Shown: positions 44,620 to 54,850, numbered from the stretch's first letter. The stretch: DNA of 64,000 bases from Agrobacterium tumefaciens (GCF_005221385.1 NZ_CP039904.1:682001-746000); one strand, 5' to 3'. Numbers and translations: made by a program. The notes: generated by a model from the letters alone, not told the origin.

Positions 44620-46050
44620 ATGTACGCGAATTTTGGACTTTTCATCAACGGCCGCTGGCTTACCGGCGCTGCAACGGGAGAAGTCGTCTCTCCGGTCACC
44701 GGCGCGGCGCTGGGTGAGGTGGCGTCCGCCACCGCCGATGAGACCCGCGATGCAATCGACGCGGCGGCAGCCGCCCTCCCGAAGCTGCGCTCCATGGGCG
44801 GCTTCGCCCGCGCCGAAGCGCTGCATCGGGCCGCCGACGAAATGTTGCGACGTGCGGACGAAGGCGCGAAGATGATCTCGCTGGAGACCGGCAAACCGAT
44901 TGCCCAGGCAGGCCGAGAATGGAGCCTTGCCTGCGACCAGTTCCGCTGGTTCGCCGAAGAAGCGCGCCGCATCTATGGCCGCATCGTTGACAGCCGGGTG
45001 CCCGGCGGACGGTTTGAAGTGACCCGCGAGGCCGTGGGCATCGTTGGCGCTTTCACCGCCTGGAATTTCCCGGCTGCCCTTCCGGCGCGCAAGCTTGCCC
45101 CGGCGCTCGCCGCCGGATGCCCCGTCGTGCTGCGCCCCTCATCCCAGACGCCGGGCGTCGCCATGGTGATGGTCGACTGCCTCAGGGCAGCCGGCCTTCC
45201 GGATGGCGCCGTCAATCTCGTTGTCGGTTCGACCGCCGATACCTATGGCCCGATCATGGCGGACAAGCGCGTGCGCAAGGTGTCGCTGACCGGCTCGACG
45301 CGGGTGGGGCAGCAAATGATCCGCGATGCGGCGCAGACCGTGAAGAAAGTCTCCATGGAACTGGGCGGCAATGCGCCCCTCATCATTTATGACGATGCGG
45401 ATCTCGACAACGCGCTCGATCTTGCCGTGCCTACCAAGTTCGCCAATTGCGGCCAGGTCTGCGTCACGCCGGATCGCATCTTTGTTCACGAGAGCCTTCA
45501 CGACTCCTTTGTCGAGGGTTTCGTGGCCCGCACGGCGAAGATCAGGCTGGGCGACGGGCTTGATCCCGATACCGGCATGGGTCCGCTCATCAATGCCGGC
45601 CGCCTTGAGGAAATCGAGGCGGTGGTCGCCGACGCCCTACGCGCCGGCGCAGAAATCGCCCATGGCGGTAAACGCCCGCCTCACCTCAACCACGGCTTCT
45701 TTTTCGAGCCCACCGTGCTGACCGGTGTGACGGACACGATGAAGGTCTTTGCCGAAGAGAATTTCGGCCCGATTGCCGCAATCACCCGCTTCAGCACCGA
45801 GGAAGAGGTTCTGGAGCGGGCCAATGCCTCCGACATGGGCCTTTCCGCCTATGCATTCACCCGTTCGCCGGAAAGGGCACGGCGAACGGTAGCGACGCTG
45901 AAAGCCGGCATGGTTGGTATCAACAGTTTCGCGCTCGCCGCATCCGAAGCGCCTTTCGGCGGCACGAACCATTCCGGCATGGGGCGTGAGGGCGGTATAG
46001 AAGGGATAAGCGATTATCTCGAAACCAAACTCGCCCAGATCGTCTTTTAG
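44620..46050 (+). CDS. NAD(P)-dependent aldehyde dehydrogenase (SSADH-like)
   Basis: The 476-residue protein is a full-length aldehyde dehydrogenase. FTAWNFPAAL and KLAPALAAGCPVVLRPS are in the cofactor region, LTGSTRVGQ is present, the general base Glu is in MELGGNAP (about 248), and the nucleophile Cys is in NCGQVCVTPDR (about 280-285). The sequence fits the succinate-semialdehyde dehydrogenase group rather than the CoA-acylating methylmalonate-semialdehyde type (IolA). It may oxidise a semialdehyde released by the aldolase encoded next. The stop codon runs directly into a repeat. Confidence 0.9.
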   Translation: MYANFGLFINGRWLTGAATGEVVSPVTGAALGEVASATADETRDAIDAAAAALPKLRSMGGFARAEALHRAADEMLRRADEGAKMISLETGKPIAQAGREWSLACDQFRWFAEEARRIYGRIVDSRVPGGRFEVTREAVGIVGAFTAWNFPAALPARKLAPALAAGCPVVLRPSSQTPGVAMVMVDCLRAAGLPDGAVNLVVGSTADTYGPIMADKRVRKVSLTGSTRVGQQMIRDAAQTVKKVSMELGGNAPLIIYDDADLDNALDLAVPTKFANCGQVCVTPDRIFVHESLHDSFVEGFVARTAKIRLGDGLDPDTGMGPLINAGRLEEIEAVVADALRAGAEIAHGGKRPPHLNHGFFFEPTVLTGVTDTMKVFAEENFGPIAAITRFSTEEEVLERANASDMGLSAYAFTRSPERARRTVATLKAGMVGINSFALAASEAPFGGTNHSGMGREGGIEGISDYLETKLAQIVF

Positions 46051-46153
46051 AGCATTTCCAGTAAAAGTGCGTAGCGGTTTTGCGTCCGGAAAATGCGAAA
46101 AAACAAAGTGATAGAGCACGCCCGACAAACCCGTTTTAACCGGACGTGTTCTA
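46050..46153 (+). repeat. Dispersed rhizobial repeat (GAGCATTTCC family), copy 1
   Basis: It begins at the stop codon of the aldehyde dehydrogenase gene with AGAGCATTTCCAGTAAAAGT, continues with CGGTTTTGCGTCCGG and AAATGCG, and ends near GGACGTGTTCTA. A shorter reverse copy with the same modules is at 54790-54850. It interrupts the rightward operon between the dehydrogenase and aldolase genes. Confidence 0.65.
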
Positions 46154-46181
46154 GCGACGGATATTCTTGCAGGAGAAAATC

Positions 46182-46994
46182 ATGCGGAAAAACAAACTGA
46201 AGGAAATCTGGGCCGAAGGACGTCCGGTACTGCATGGCTGGCTGTCCATCGCCAGCCCGTTCAGCGCCGAAATCATGGCGGCACAGGATTATGACGCCAT
46301 CTCCATCGACATCCAGCACGGCGCGGTTGATTACAAGGATGTGCTCGGCATGTTTCAGGCGATGCGCGCCTCCGACAAGGTGCTGATGGCGCGGGTGCCC
46401 TGGCTCGACCCGGCATGGATATCGAAGGTTCTGGATGCAGGCGCTTATGGCATCATCTGCCCGATGATCAACAACCGGGCGCAGGCTGAGCAATTCGTCC
46501 GGTACATGCGCTACCCCCCGCTCGGGGAACGCAGCTTCGGCCCCACCCGCGCCGTTTACGCCGCCGGCGGCAATTACGCCGCGGAGGCCAATGACGAAAT
46601 CCTCGCCTTTGCGATGATCGAAACGGCGGAAGCGATGGACAATCTCGAGGAGATCGCCTCCACTCCGGGCCTCGACGGGATTTATGTCGGCCCCGCCGAT
46701 CTGAGTTTCTCGCTTTCGAAAGGGCAATTGACGCCCGCCTTCGACCGGGAAGAGCCTGAAGTCATCGACGCCATCAAGCGCATCCTCGACGCCTGCCGCC
46801 GCAACGGCATCAAGGCTGCCCTCCATTGCGGCACGGCGGATTACGCAGCACGCGCGGTGGAATGGGGTTTCGACATGACCACCGTATCCGGCGATTCGCG
46901 CCTGCTGGCCGCGGCGGCGACGGAATCGACCGCGACGTGGCGCAGGCTGGTGGAAAAGACCACCAAAAAAACCGATGGCAAAGGGGGGTATTGA
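46182..46994 (+). CDS. HpcH/HpaI-family aldolase
   Basis: Class II metal-dependent aldolases of this family split hydroxylated 2-oxo acids into pyruvate (or a related oxo acid) and an aldehyde. The 270-residue protein has SIDIQHGAVDY (base region), MIETAEAMDNLEEI with the metal-binding Glu (about residue 149), and YVGPADLSFSL with the metal-binding Asp (about 175). AGGAGA precedes the ATG at 46182. It follows an aldehyde dehydrogenase and precedes a 2-hydroxyacid dehydrogenase, so it may cleave the opened cyclitol chain. Confidence 0.9.
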   Translation: MRKNKLKEIWAEGRPVLHGWLSIASPFSAEIMAAQDYDAISIDIQHGAVDYKDVLGMFQAMRASDKVLMARVPWLDPAWISKVLDAGAYGIICPMINNRAQAEQFVRYMRYPPLGERSFGPTRAVYAAGGNYAAEANDEILAFAMIETAEAMDNLEEIASTPGLDGIYVGPADLSFSLSKGQLTPAFDREEPEVIDAIKRILDACRRNGIKAALHCGTADYAARAVEWGFDMTTVSGDSRLLAAAATESTATWRRLVEKTTKKTDGKGGY

Positions 46995-47963
46995 ATGCCG
47001 AACCTTCTCGTGGCCGGAAAACTTCATCCTTCCGGCGAGGCGATGCTGCGCGATCTGCCCTCCCTCGGCTTCTCCGTCCGCTATATCGAGGACGTCTCCG
47101 AAGCCTCCTACGCACCCTTCATCGAGGAAGCGGATGCGATCGTCATCCGCACGCAACCGCTTTCGGCAGCCACCATTGCAAAGGCCGGGCGGCTGAAAGT
47201 GGTGTCCCGCCATGGGGTGGGTTACGATAGCGTCGATCTTGCCGAACTCAACCGCCGCAACATCGCGCTCACCATCGTCGGCGACGTCAATTCCGTCTCC
47301 GTCGCCGAACATGCGATGATGCTGCTGCTGGCGGCGGCGAAGCGGGCCATACTCGCCGACCGCGCGGTTCGTGAACCGGGGCAATGGAGCTGGCGAAACA
47401 GGCTGGAGCAGCAGGAAATATCCGGCAAGAACCTCCTCATTCTCGGTTATGGCCGGATCGGGCGGCATCTTGCCAGGATGGCAGCGGGTTTCGGCATGCA
47501 TATCCGCGCCTGCGACCCCTACCTGCTGCAAGCGGGATGGCCAGAAGGGCCAACAAGACCCGTATCGCTGGAAGAGGGCCTGCCCTGGGCCGACTATATT
47601 TCCGTGCATATTCCCAAAGGGCCAAGCCCGGCAATCGGGGCCGCCGAAATCGCGCTGATGAAACGTGGCGTCGTGCTGTCAAACACCGCCCGTGGTGGTG
47701 TGGTCTGCGAAAAGGCGCTCAGCGAAGCGCTCGCCTCGGGTCATGTCGGCGCGGCCGGGCTTGATGTCTTCGATGACGAGCCGCCGGAAAGCTCCTCTCC
47801 CCTGCTGTCGCAGTTCAATACCGTCCTGTCTCCGCATATTGCCGGACTTACGACGGAATGCGGGGAGAGGATGGCGATTGCGTCCATCCAGAACGCCGTC
47901 AACTACCTGAAAGGGACGATCGATCCCGGTCTCATCGTCAATCCGGAATTTGCCCATGTCTGA
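46995..47963 (+). CDS. D-isomer-specific 2-hydroxyacid dehydrogenase
   Basis: The 322-residue protein has the NAD-binding GYGRIGRHLARMAAGFG (about residues 152-168). The catalytic Arg is in SNTARGGVVCE (about 237), Glu in LDVFDDEPPE (about 266) and His in SPHIAGLTTE (about 285). It interconverts a 2-oxo acid and a D-2-hydroxy acid. It starts directly after the aldolase stop and overlaps the next gene by 8 bases, so it belongs to the rightward iolG operon. Confidence 0.9.
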   Translation: MPNLLVAGKLHPSGEAMLRDLPSLGFSVRYIEDVSEASYAPFIEEADAIVIRTQPLSAATIAKAGRLKVVSRHGVGYDSVDLAELNRRNIALTIVGDVNSVSVAEHAMMLLLAAAKRAILADRAVREPGQWSWRNRLEQQEISGKNLLILGYGRIGRHLARMAAGFGMHIRACDPYLLQAGWPEGPTRPVSLEEGLPWADYISVHIPKGPSPAIGAAEIALMKRGVVLSNTARGGVVCEKALSEALASGHVGAAGLDVFDDEPPESSSPLLSQFNTVLSPHIAGLTTECGERMAIASIQNAVNYLKGTIDPGLIVNPEFAHV

Positions 47964-49080
47964 AAAACCCATTCTCCGCGTCGGCCTCATCGGCACCGGC
48001 TTCATGGGCAAGGCCCACGTCTTCGGTTTCGCCTCTGCCCAGAAGGTGTTCGACCTGCCCTACTGGATCGAACTGCACACCGTTGCCGACATCACCGAAG
48101 ACGCAGCCGCACGGGCAGCTGCGGATTTCGGCTTTACCCGCTTCACGGCGGACTGGCGCAGCATCATCGCCGACCCGGATGTCGACCTCGTCGACATCAC
48201 CGCGCCTAACGCCCTGCACAAGGAGATGGCGCTTGCCGCCATTGCCGCCGGCAAACACGTCTATTGCGAAAAACCGCTGGCGCCGCTTGCCGCGGATGCC
48301 GGCGAGATGGCCGCTGCCGCGGCTGCGCGTGGCGTCAAAACGCAGGTGGGCTTCAACTATCTCTGCAATCCCATGCTGCGGCTGGCTCGGGACATGGTGG
48401 CGGCGGGCGAACTTGGCAAGATACGCGGTTATCGTGGCCTGCATGCCGAAGACTATATGGCCGAGGCCTCCGGCGCCTTCACCTTCCGCCACGATCCGGC
48501 CGGCGGCGGTGCACTTGCCGATATCGGCTCACACGCACTTGCCACAGCTGAATTCCTGCTCGGCCCGATAACCGAAGTGATGGGGGATTGCGTGACGCTG
48601 ATTGCCGAGCGGCCGGATGGCAAGGGTGGCACACGCAAGGTGGAAGTGGACGATGTGGGGCGCGCTTTCCTGCGTTTCGCCAATGGTGCGCAGGGTTCGA
48701 TCGAAGGCAACTGGATCGCCACCGGCCGCAAGATGCAGCATGATTTCGAGATCTACGGCGACAAGGGTGCGCTTTATTTCACGCAGGAACGCTTCAATGA
48801 GCTGCATTTCTATTCAGCCGCCGATCCGGCCGGCCGCCGTGGCTTCCGCAGGATCGAGGCTTCGCCCGATCACGCGCCCTATGGCCGATTCTGCTTAGCA
48901 CCCGGTCACCAGCTCGGCTTCAACGACCTGAAAGCCATCGAAATCGAAGGTTATCTGCGGGCGATCGCGGGAGAGGCGCCAGAGCCTTTCGGTTTTGCTG
49001 CCGGTCTGCGCATCCAGCGGCTGGTCGAGACAATCCAGCACTCATCATCCGCCCGCCAATGGATGGAGGTCGCCGGCTGA
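47956..49080 (+). CDS. Gfo/Idh/MocA oxidoreductase, levoglucosan dehydrogenase-like
   Basis: The 374-residue protein has VGLIGTGFMGKAHVFGF (Rossmann), TADWRSIIADPDVDLVDITAPN, the EKPLAPLA motif, GGGALADIGSHALATAEFLLG and RRGFRRIEASPDHAPYGRF. Several of these segments resemble levoglucosan dehydrogenase, which oxidises C3 of an anhydrosugar. The ATG at 47956 overlaps the preceding gene by 8 bases; it is the last gene of the rightward operon. The real substrate is unknown. Confidence 0.87.
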   Translation: MSEKPILRVGLIGTGFMGKAHVFGFASAQKVFDLPYWIELHTVADITEDAAARAAADFGFTRFTADWRSIIADPDVDLVDITAPNALHKEMALAAIAAGKHVYCEKPLAPLAADAGEMAAAAAARGVKTQVGFNYLCNPMLRLARDMVAAGELGKIRGYRGLHAEDYMAEASGAFTFRHDPAGGGALADIGSHALATAEFLLGPITEVMGDCVTLIAERPDGKGGTRKVEVDDVGRAFLRFANGAQGSIEGNWIATGRKMQHDFEIYGDKGALYFTQERFNELHFYSAADPAGRRGFRRIEASPDHAPYGRFCLAPGHQLGFNDLKAIEIEGYLRAIAGEAPEPFGFAAGLRIQRLVETIQHSSSARQWMEVAG

Positions 49081-49130
49081 AAACCGTGATCGCGAGACGG
49101 GCTGCGGGCCTTCATGCCCCTTGGAAAACT

Positions 49131-49144
49131 GCAATAAATATTGC
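49131..49144. promoter_or_regulatory. Operator GCAATAAATATTGC, site 2 (rpiR-type gene)
   Basis: A perfect-arm GCAAT-N4-ATTGC palindrome ends 11 bases before the regulator ATG. The position would give autoregulation. Confidence 0.6.
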
Positions 49145-49155
49145 AATATCATGCC

Positions 49156-50040
49156 ATGAAGCAACAACCGCAGCCCGTCGAACCTCCGAAAGATTACGAA
49201 GAACTGATCCGCCTCATCCATGATCGTCACGATCAGATGAGCAAGACCTATCAGCGGATTTCCGTCTATCTGACGCAGAACCCCAATGAAGTCGCCGTGC
49301 ATTCGGTCAACACCATTGCCGAGCGGCACAATATCCACGCTTCCAGCTTCGTGCGGTTTGCGCAGTCGTTGGGCTACAAGGGTTTCAAGGAGCTGCAGGC
49401 GCTGTTCCAGAAACGGCTAGCGACAGCGGCTCCAGGTTTCGAGGCGCGCGTACGCGCACTCGATGACGAGCTGCAGAGCCGCGAGGACCGTTCTGAATAC
49501 GGTTTCCTTCACGATCTTGTCGTCAGGGACATTGCCTCCCTGCAGGACCTTCTGGAGCGCATCAGCGCCGAACAGCTCGGCACCGCCGCGGACCTCATAG
49601 AGGCCGCTGGCACCGTCTATCTCGTCGGCCAGTTGCGCTCCGCGCCGGTGGCGGAACTGCTGCGCTACATCCTCACCATGCTCGGCAAGCAATGCATCCT
49701 TCTCGACCCCGGCGGAGGCCTCGCCACCCATATGGCGCGGACGATGAGGACTGGCGACGTGCTGATCGCCGTATCCTTCCGTTTTTATGCGACTGAAGTG
49801 GTGAATATCGTCGAGGAGGCGGAAAAAATCGGCGTACCGACCGTGGCGATTTCCGACAGTACCCTGTCGCCGCTGGCAAAATCGGCAAAGGTCCTGTTCG
49901 CGGTTCCCGAGCATGATTATAGCTTTTCCCGGTCTCTGGCCGCGCCGATGTGCCTTGCGCAGGCTCTGGCCGTCGCCGTGGCCGCGCGCGTTCAGAAGAA
50001 CGAAACGGCGCCACGCATTCCGACGGTTACGGGCCTCTAG
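49156..50040 (+). CDS. RpiR/MurR-family transcriptional regulator
   Basis: The 294-residue protein has an RpiR HTH domain (about residues 15-90: HSVNTIAERHNIHASSFVRFAQSLGYKGFKELQALFQKRL) and a C-terminal SIS sugar-binding domain (about 125-265: GTVYLVGQLRSAPVAELLRYIL ... ISDSTLSPLAKSAKVLF). In rhizobia an RpiR-type protein (IolR) controls inositol catabolism. Its position at the end of the rightward operon, and the shared palindrome before it, before iolD/iolG and before the importer, make it the likely local repressor. Confidence 0.9.
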   Translation: MKQQPQPVEPPKDYEELIRLIHDRHDQMSKTYQRISVYLTQNPNEVAVHSVNTIAERHNIHASSFVRFAQSLGYKGFKELQALFQKRLATAAPGFEARVRALDDELQSREDRSEYGFLHDLVVRDIASLQDLLERISAEQLGTAADLIEAAGTVYLVGQLRSAPVAELLRYILTMLGKQCILLDPGGGLATHMARTMRTGDVLIAVSFRFYATEVVNIVEEAEKIGVPTVAISDSTLSPLAKSAKVLFAVPEHDYSFSRSLAAPMCLAQALAVAVAARVQKNETAPRIPTVTGL

Positions 50041-50053
50041 ACACCCACACTCC

Positions 50054-50769
50054 TTAAAGCCCTGTCACGCCGTCCCAGATCAGCTTCACCGCCACCAGCG
50101 CCACGGAAACATAGGTCAGGGGATAAAAGATCGAGGCGCGCATGTGGCGCACCGTCCAGGCGCCAAGCCATGTAGAGGCGATCGCCAGCGGCACCATCAG
50201 GGCGGCGCGGCCGAGATTCTGTGCGCCGAAACCGCCGAGAGCCGCATAGGGCACGAGTTTCAGGACATTGGTGATGGCAAAGAACATCACATTGGTACCG
50301 GTGAAAACCTTCGGGTCCATCCGAAGCGGCAGCAGATAGACCTGCAGCGGCGGCGCGCCGGCATGGGCGACGAAGCTGGTGTAACCCGCAAGCAGGCTCC
50401 AGAACCGGCCTGCCATCGGCCGCTCCTTCGCAACCGTCACCAGAACGCCCCTCGACAGCACGACGCGCAGCACGAACACGGCCGAGACCAGGCCGACAAT
50501 CAGGCGCACCACGGCATCCGAGGTGATCGAAGCTGGCGCATGATCCGCCAGTCGACCCAGTTGCGCCAGGCCGCCACGCCGACCATGTCCATGACGACGA
50601 GGATCGGTAGCAGGATGGCGGCCGCCGTGACCGGTGACATCACCAGCGCCATCAGCGGCACGCCGAGCAGGCTCATACCGCCGAGCCCACCCTTGGAAAG
50701 CCCGACCAGCACGACGGCGAGCACGGTGACGCCCAGTTCCAGAGGAGAGTTGAAAAGGATCAAGTGCAT
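50054..50769 (-). pseudogene. Broken TauE/SafE-family membrane permease
   Basis: The N-terminal part (from ATG 50769: MHLILFNSPLELGVTVLAVV, GLSKGGLGGMSLLGVPLMAL) ends in a stop at 50500. The C-terminal part (SDAVVRLIVGLVSAVFVLRV ... GYTSFVAHAGAPPLQVYLLPLRMD) continues in a different frame to 50054. The join falls near 50525-50545, after VDWRIMRQ. About a dozen residues that normally lie between these segments look missing, so a short deletion that also shifts the frame is likely. TauE/SafE proteins export sulfonates or sulfite. It lies between the regulator and the ABC permease. Confidence 0.75.
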
Positions 50770-50820
50770 CTCCTCGGCAATGCCGCCGGCACCCGAGCCG
50801 GGGCACCGCGCGCATGGATA

Positions 50821-51834
50821 TCAGCCCTTCCGGAGCCGGGCTTTTTGACGGTAGACATCAGCAACGACCGCACTGACGATGATCAGTCCCTTGACGATCT
50901 CCTGATAGTAAGCATCCACGCGCAGGAATGTGAAGCCCGACATCATCAACCCCAGGATCACGGTGCCGATAACCGTGCCGAAAATGCGTCCCCGCCCGCC
51001 GGAGAGCGACGTGCCGCCGATAACCGCCGCGGCTATGGCGTCAAGCTCGTACATCATGCCCATGCCGGCCTGCGCCGTCTCCGCGCGGGCGGCGGTGACG
51101 ATGCCGGCGAGGCCCGCGAGCAGGCCGGCAATGGCATAGACCTTGACCAGATGCAGCTGAACATTGATGCCTGACACCCGGGCCGCCTGCATGTTCGCGC
51201 CGATCGCATAGGTGAACTTGCCATAACGCGTATAGCGCAGGGCAATATGGAAGGTGACGGCGACGAGCAGGAAGATGACGACAGGCCATGCGCCCGAGCC
51301 GATCGAGGCAAAGCTCTCGGTCGGGAAGGAGATCGGCTGACCCTTCGTATACCATTTGGCGATGCCGCGTGCGGTGACCATCATGCCAAGCGTGGCGATG
51401 AAGGGCGGTATTCCCGTCACCGCTATGAGCATACCGTTGACGATGCCGGCAATGAGACCGAGGCCCAGACCAACGGCCAGCGGCACCACCACGGGCATAT
51501 CAGTCAGTGCGGGATAGATGGCCCTGGCAAAATCGCTGCTTTGCGCAAAACTCATGGCGATCATGGCGGTCATAGCCACCACAGAGCCCGAACTGAGGTC
51601 GATGCCGCCGGTGATGATGACCTGGGTGACGCCGACGGCAATGATGCCGACGACGGAGACCTGCAGGATCATGATCGTCAGGCGTTGCGGGCTGCCGAGA
51701 AAGCTTTGCCCCTGCACGAACCACCCGAGCAACTCAAACACAAGTGCGACGCCGATCAGCACGGTCAGAATATTCAGTTCCTGCGGCAGCTTGCGCCTTT
51801 TTCGTTCGACCGGTTCGGTCTGTACGCTATCCAT
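50821..51834 (-). CDS. Ribose/inositol-type ABC transporter permease
   Basis: The 337-residue protein has about nine to ten membrane segments and the RbsC-type signature (ITGGIDLSSGSVVAMTAMIAM, about residues 70-90; GIPPFIATLGMMVTARGIAKW; VIGGTSLSGGRGRIFGTVIG). It forms the channel of a sugar importer. It follows the ATPase gene by 35 bases in the operon SBP-ATPase-permease. The substrate is inferred to be an inositol-like compound because the operon promoter carries the same operator as iolD/iolG. Confidence 0.92.
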   Translation of the reverse strand: MDSVQTEPVERKRRKLPQELNILTVLIGVALVFELLGWFVQGQSFLGSPQRLTIMILQVSVVGIIAVGVTQVIITGGIDLSSGSVVAMTAMIAMSFAQSSDFARAIYPALTDMPVVVPLAVGLGLGLIAGIVNGMLIAVTGIPPFIATLGMMVTARGIAKWYTKGQPISFPTESFASIGSGAWPVVIFLLVAVTFHIALRYTRYGKFTYAIGANMQAARVSGINVQLHLVKVYAIAGLLAGLAGIVTAARAETAQAGMGMMYELDAIAAAVIGGTSLSGGRGRIFGTVIGTVILGLMMSGFTFLRVDAYYQEIVKGLIIVSAVVADVYRQKARLRKG

Positions 51835-51869
51835 AATTTTTCCTCCCCGGCATTGCCGCCGTCGCAGCC

Positions 51870-53405
<1,536 letters not shown>

Positions 53406-53453
53406 GTCTCACCCGTCCTTTATCCGGCCAGCGGCCGGGCCGTGATTTGCTGT

Positions 53454-53485
53454 GCCGGCGACCGGGGCAATGCCCGGTCGCCGGC
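53454..53485 (-). other. 13-bp intercistronic hairpin
   Basis: GCCGGCGACCGGG (53454-53466) and CCCGGTCGCCGGC (53473-53485) form a perfect, very GC-rich stem with a 6-base loop, just after the binding-protein stop. No T-run follows, so it more likely protects the upstream mRNA or partly attenuates, raising binding protein over ATPase. Confidence 0.65.
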
Positions 53486-53491
53486 CACAAA

Positions 53492-54421
53492 TCAGTTGCT
53501 GGACTTGTATTGAGCGACATTGGCAGGGGTGACGAGTTCGAAGGGTACATCGACCTTGTGCTCGAATTTTTCACCACGTGCGATTTTCAGCACGGTATCG
53601 AGCGATCCTTCGCCCTGACCCTTGGCGGACTGGTAGACCGTAACGTCAAGGTCGCCCGCTTCCATGGCCGCCAGAGCATCCTGCGTTGCGTCAACACCGG
53701 CGACGACGACATCCTTCATGCCGACGCCGGACGATTTCAGCGCCTGGATCGCGCCGAGCGCCATCTCATCATTGTTCCCAAGCACGATGGTCGGCTTCAT
53801 GCCCGATGTAATCCAGTTCGTCATCAGGTCCATGGCCGGGGTGCGCATCCAGTTCGCGGTCTGCGCGTCCAGCACCTTGATGTCCTTGCAGGCATCGCTT
53901 TTAAGGACACGTTCGGCCGCCGCGGTGCGGCCGCGCTGGCCGGTGGTGCCAAGCTGGCCCATCAGAATGACCGCATCGCCCTTGCCGCTGGCAAGCTTGC
54001 AAACCTCTGTCGCCTGCAATTCGCCAGCCTGTTCCTCATTGGAACCAACCCATGCCTGCTTTTCCGGGAATTTCTCCATATTAGCCGGAAGCATGTTCAC
54101 GAAGACAAGCGGGATACCCGCCTGATCGGCGATCTTCGACATCGCCCTGCCAGAATCCGCATCCACCAGCATGGTGATGATGCCATCAACACCGGCCGCC
54201 ACGAAGTTTTCGATCTGCGACTGCTGACGGGCGATATCGCCCTGCGCATCTTCCATCTGGACTTCGACGCCGAGATCCTTGGCATGGCGCTGAATGTTGT
54301 GGCGCAACACGGTGAGATAATTGTCGTCGAAAAGCGACATTGCCACGCCGATCTTCTCAGCATGGGCAGCGTTTGCCATCAGGGCGCAGAATGCGGTTGT
54401 GATTACGATTTTTTTGATCAC
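53492..54421 (-). CDS. Periplasmic sugar/inositol-binding protein of ABC importer
   Basis: From a GTG at 54421, preceded by GGAGGAG, the 309-residue product has a signal peptide (KKIVITTAFCALMANAAHA). A type I periplasmic-binding fold follows (EKIGVAMSLFDDNYLTVLRHNIQRHAKDLG, VDGIITMLVDADSG, VGSNEEQAG, NNDEMALGAIQAL, VAGVDATQDAL). It resembles ribose- and myo-inositol-binding proteins (RbsB, IbpA, MocB). It is the first transporter gene of the operon and overlaps a short upstream frame by GTGA. Confidence 0.9.
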   Translation of the reverse strand: MIKKIVITTAFCALMANAAHAEKIGVAMSLFDDNYLTVLRHNIQRHAKDLGVEVQMEDAQGDIARQQSQIENFVAAGVDGIITMLVDADSGRAMSKIADQAGIPLVFVNMLPANMEKFPEKQAWVGSNEEQAGELQATEVCKLASGKGDAVILMGQLGTTGQRGRTAAAERVLKSDACKDIKVLDAQTANWMRTPAMDLMTNWITSGMKPTIVLGNNDEMALGAIQALKSSGVGMKDVVVAGVDATQDALAAMEAGDLDVTVYQSAKGQGEGSLDTVLKIARGEKFEHKVDVPFELVTPANVAQYKSSN

Positions 54422-54624
54422 GAGATTTTCTCCTCCTCTTTTCCCCGCACGTGACGAATGTGTGCGATCACCCAAACCAGCGCCTCCCGGCTGTCTCCAG
54501 GCATGGCTTCGCCGATGACGGATGCAGCAGCAAAATCCGCCTCAAGCGAAGTCATGTCCTGTCGATCAGTCGAAACGGCAGCACTGTTTGCGCGCAGCTT
54601 TAGTGCTACGCCCGTCTCTCCCAT
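54418..54624 (-). CDS. Possible 68-residue leader ORF overlapping the binding-protein start
   Basis: The frame runs from ATG 54624 to a TGA at 54418 and overlaps the binding-protein GTG by 4 bases. Its product (MGETGVALKLRANSAAVSTD...IRHVRGKEEEKIS) matches nothing I recognise. An internal ATG at 54555, after AGGAC, would give 45 residues. It lies within the predicted importer transcript, so translational coupling is possible, but it may be non-coding. Confidence 0.3.
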   Translation of the reverse strand: MGETGVALKLRANSAAVSTDRQDMTSLEADFAAASVIGEAMPGDSREALVWVIAHIRHVRGKEEEKIS

Positions 54625-54653
54625 GCGACCGGGTGTTTTCCGGGCGCAGTTTC

Positions 54654-54682
54654 AACATAGCGGGATGAAACAGGATTCGCAA
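54654..54682 (-). promoter_or_regulatory. Candidate promoter of the ABC importer operon
   Basis: On the leftward strand TTGCGA (54682-54677), 17 bases, then TATGTT (54659-54654). The -35 box overlaps the operator at 54679-54692. Confidence 0.45.
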
Positions 54683-54692
54683 CAAAAATTGC
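54679..54692. promoter_or_regulatory. Operator GCAACAAAAATTGC, site 3 (ABC importer)
   Basis: A GCAAY-N4-ATTGC palindrome matches sites 1 and 2 in arm sequence and length. A weaker copy, GCAATAAAATTTCC (54707-54720), lies 28 bases further upstream, a spacing that could allow cooperative binding. Confidence 0.55.
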
Positions 54693-54789
54693 AGAATTTA
54701 TATACGGCAATAAAATTTCCAAAATCTCACTCGTCGACCTGGACCCATCAAACCCGGATGCCACGGTTTCGCGGACCGCACCGTGCGAC

Positions 54790-54850
54790 TAGAGCGTTGT
54801 CGCATTTCCGAACGGAAAACCGGGAGCCACTTCGCCTGGAAATGCTCCCT
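54790..54850 (-). repeat. Dispersed rhizobial repeat (GAGCATTTCC family), copy 2
   Basis: Read leftwards it has GAGCATTTCCAGGCGAAGTG, then CGGTTTTCCGTTCGGAAATG and GCGACAACGCTCTAG, the same modules as 46050-46153. It lies between the importer promoter and the 3' end of pbpC. Confidence 0.6.
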
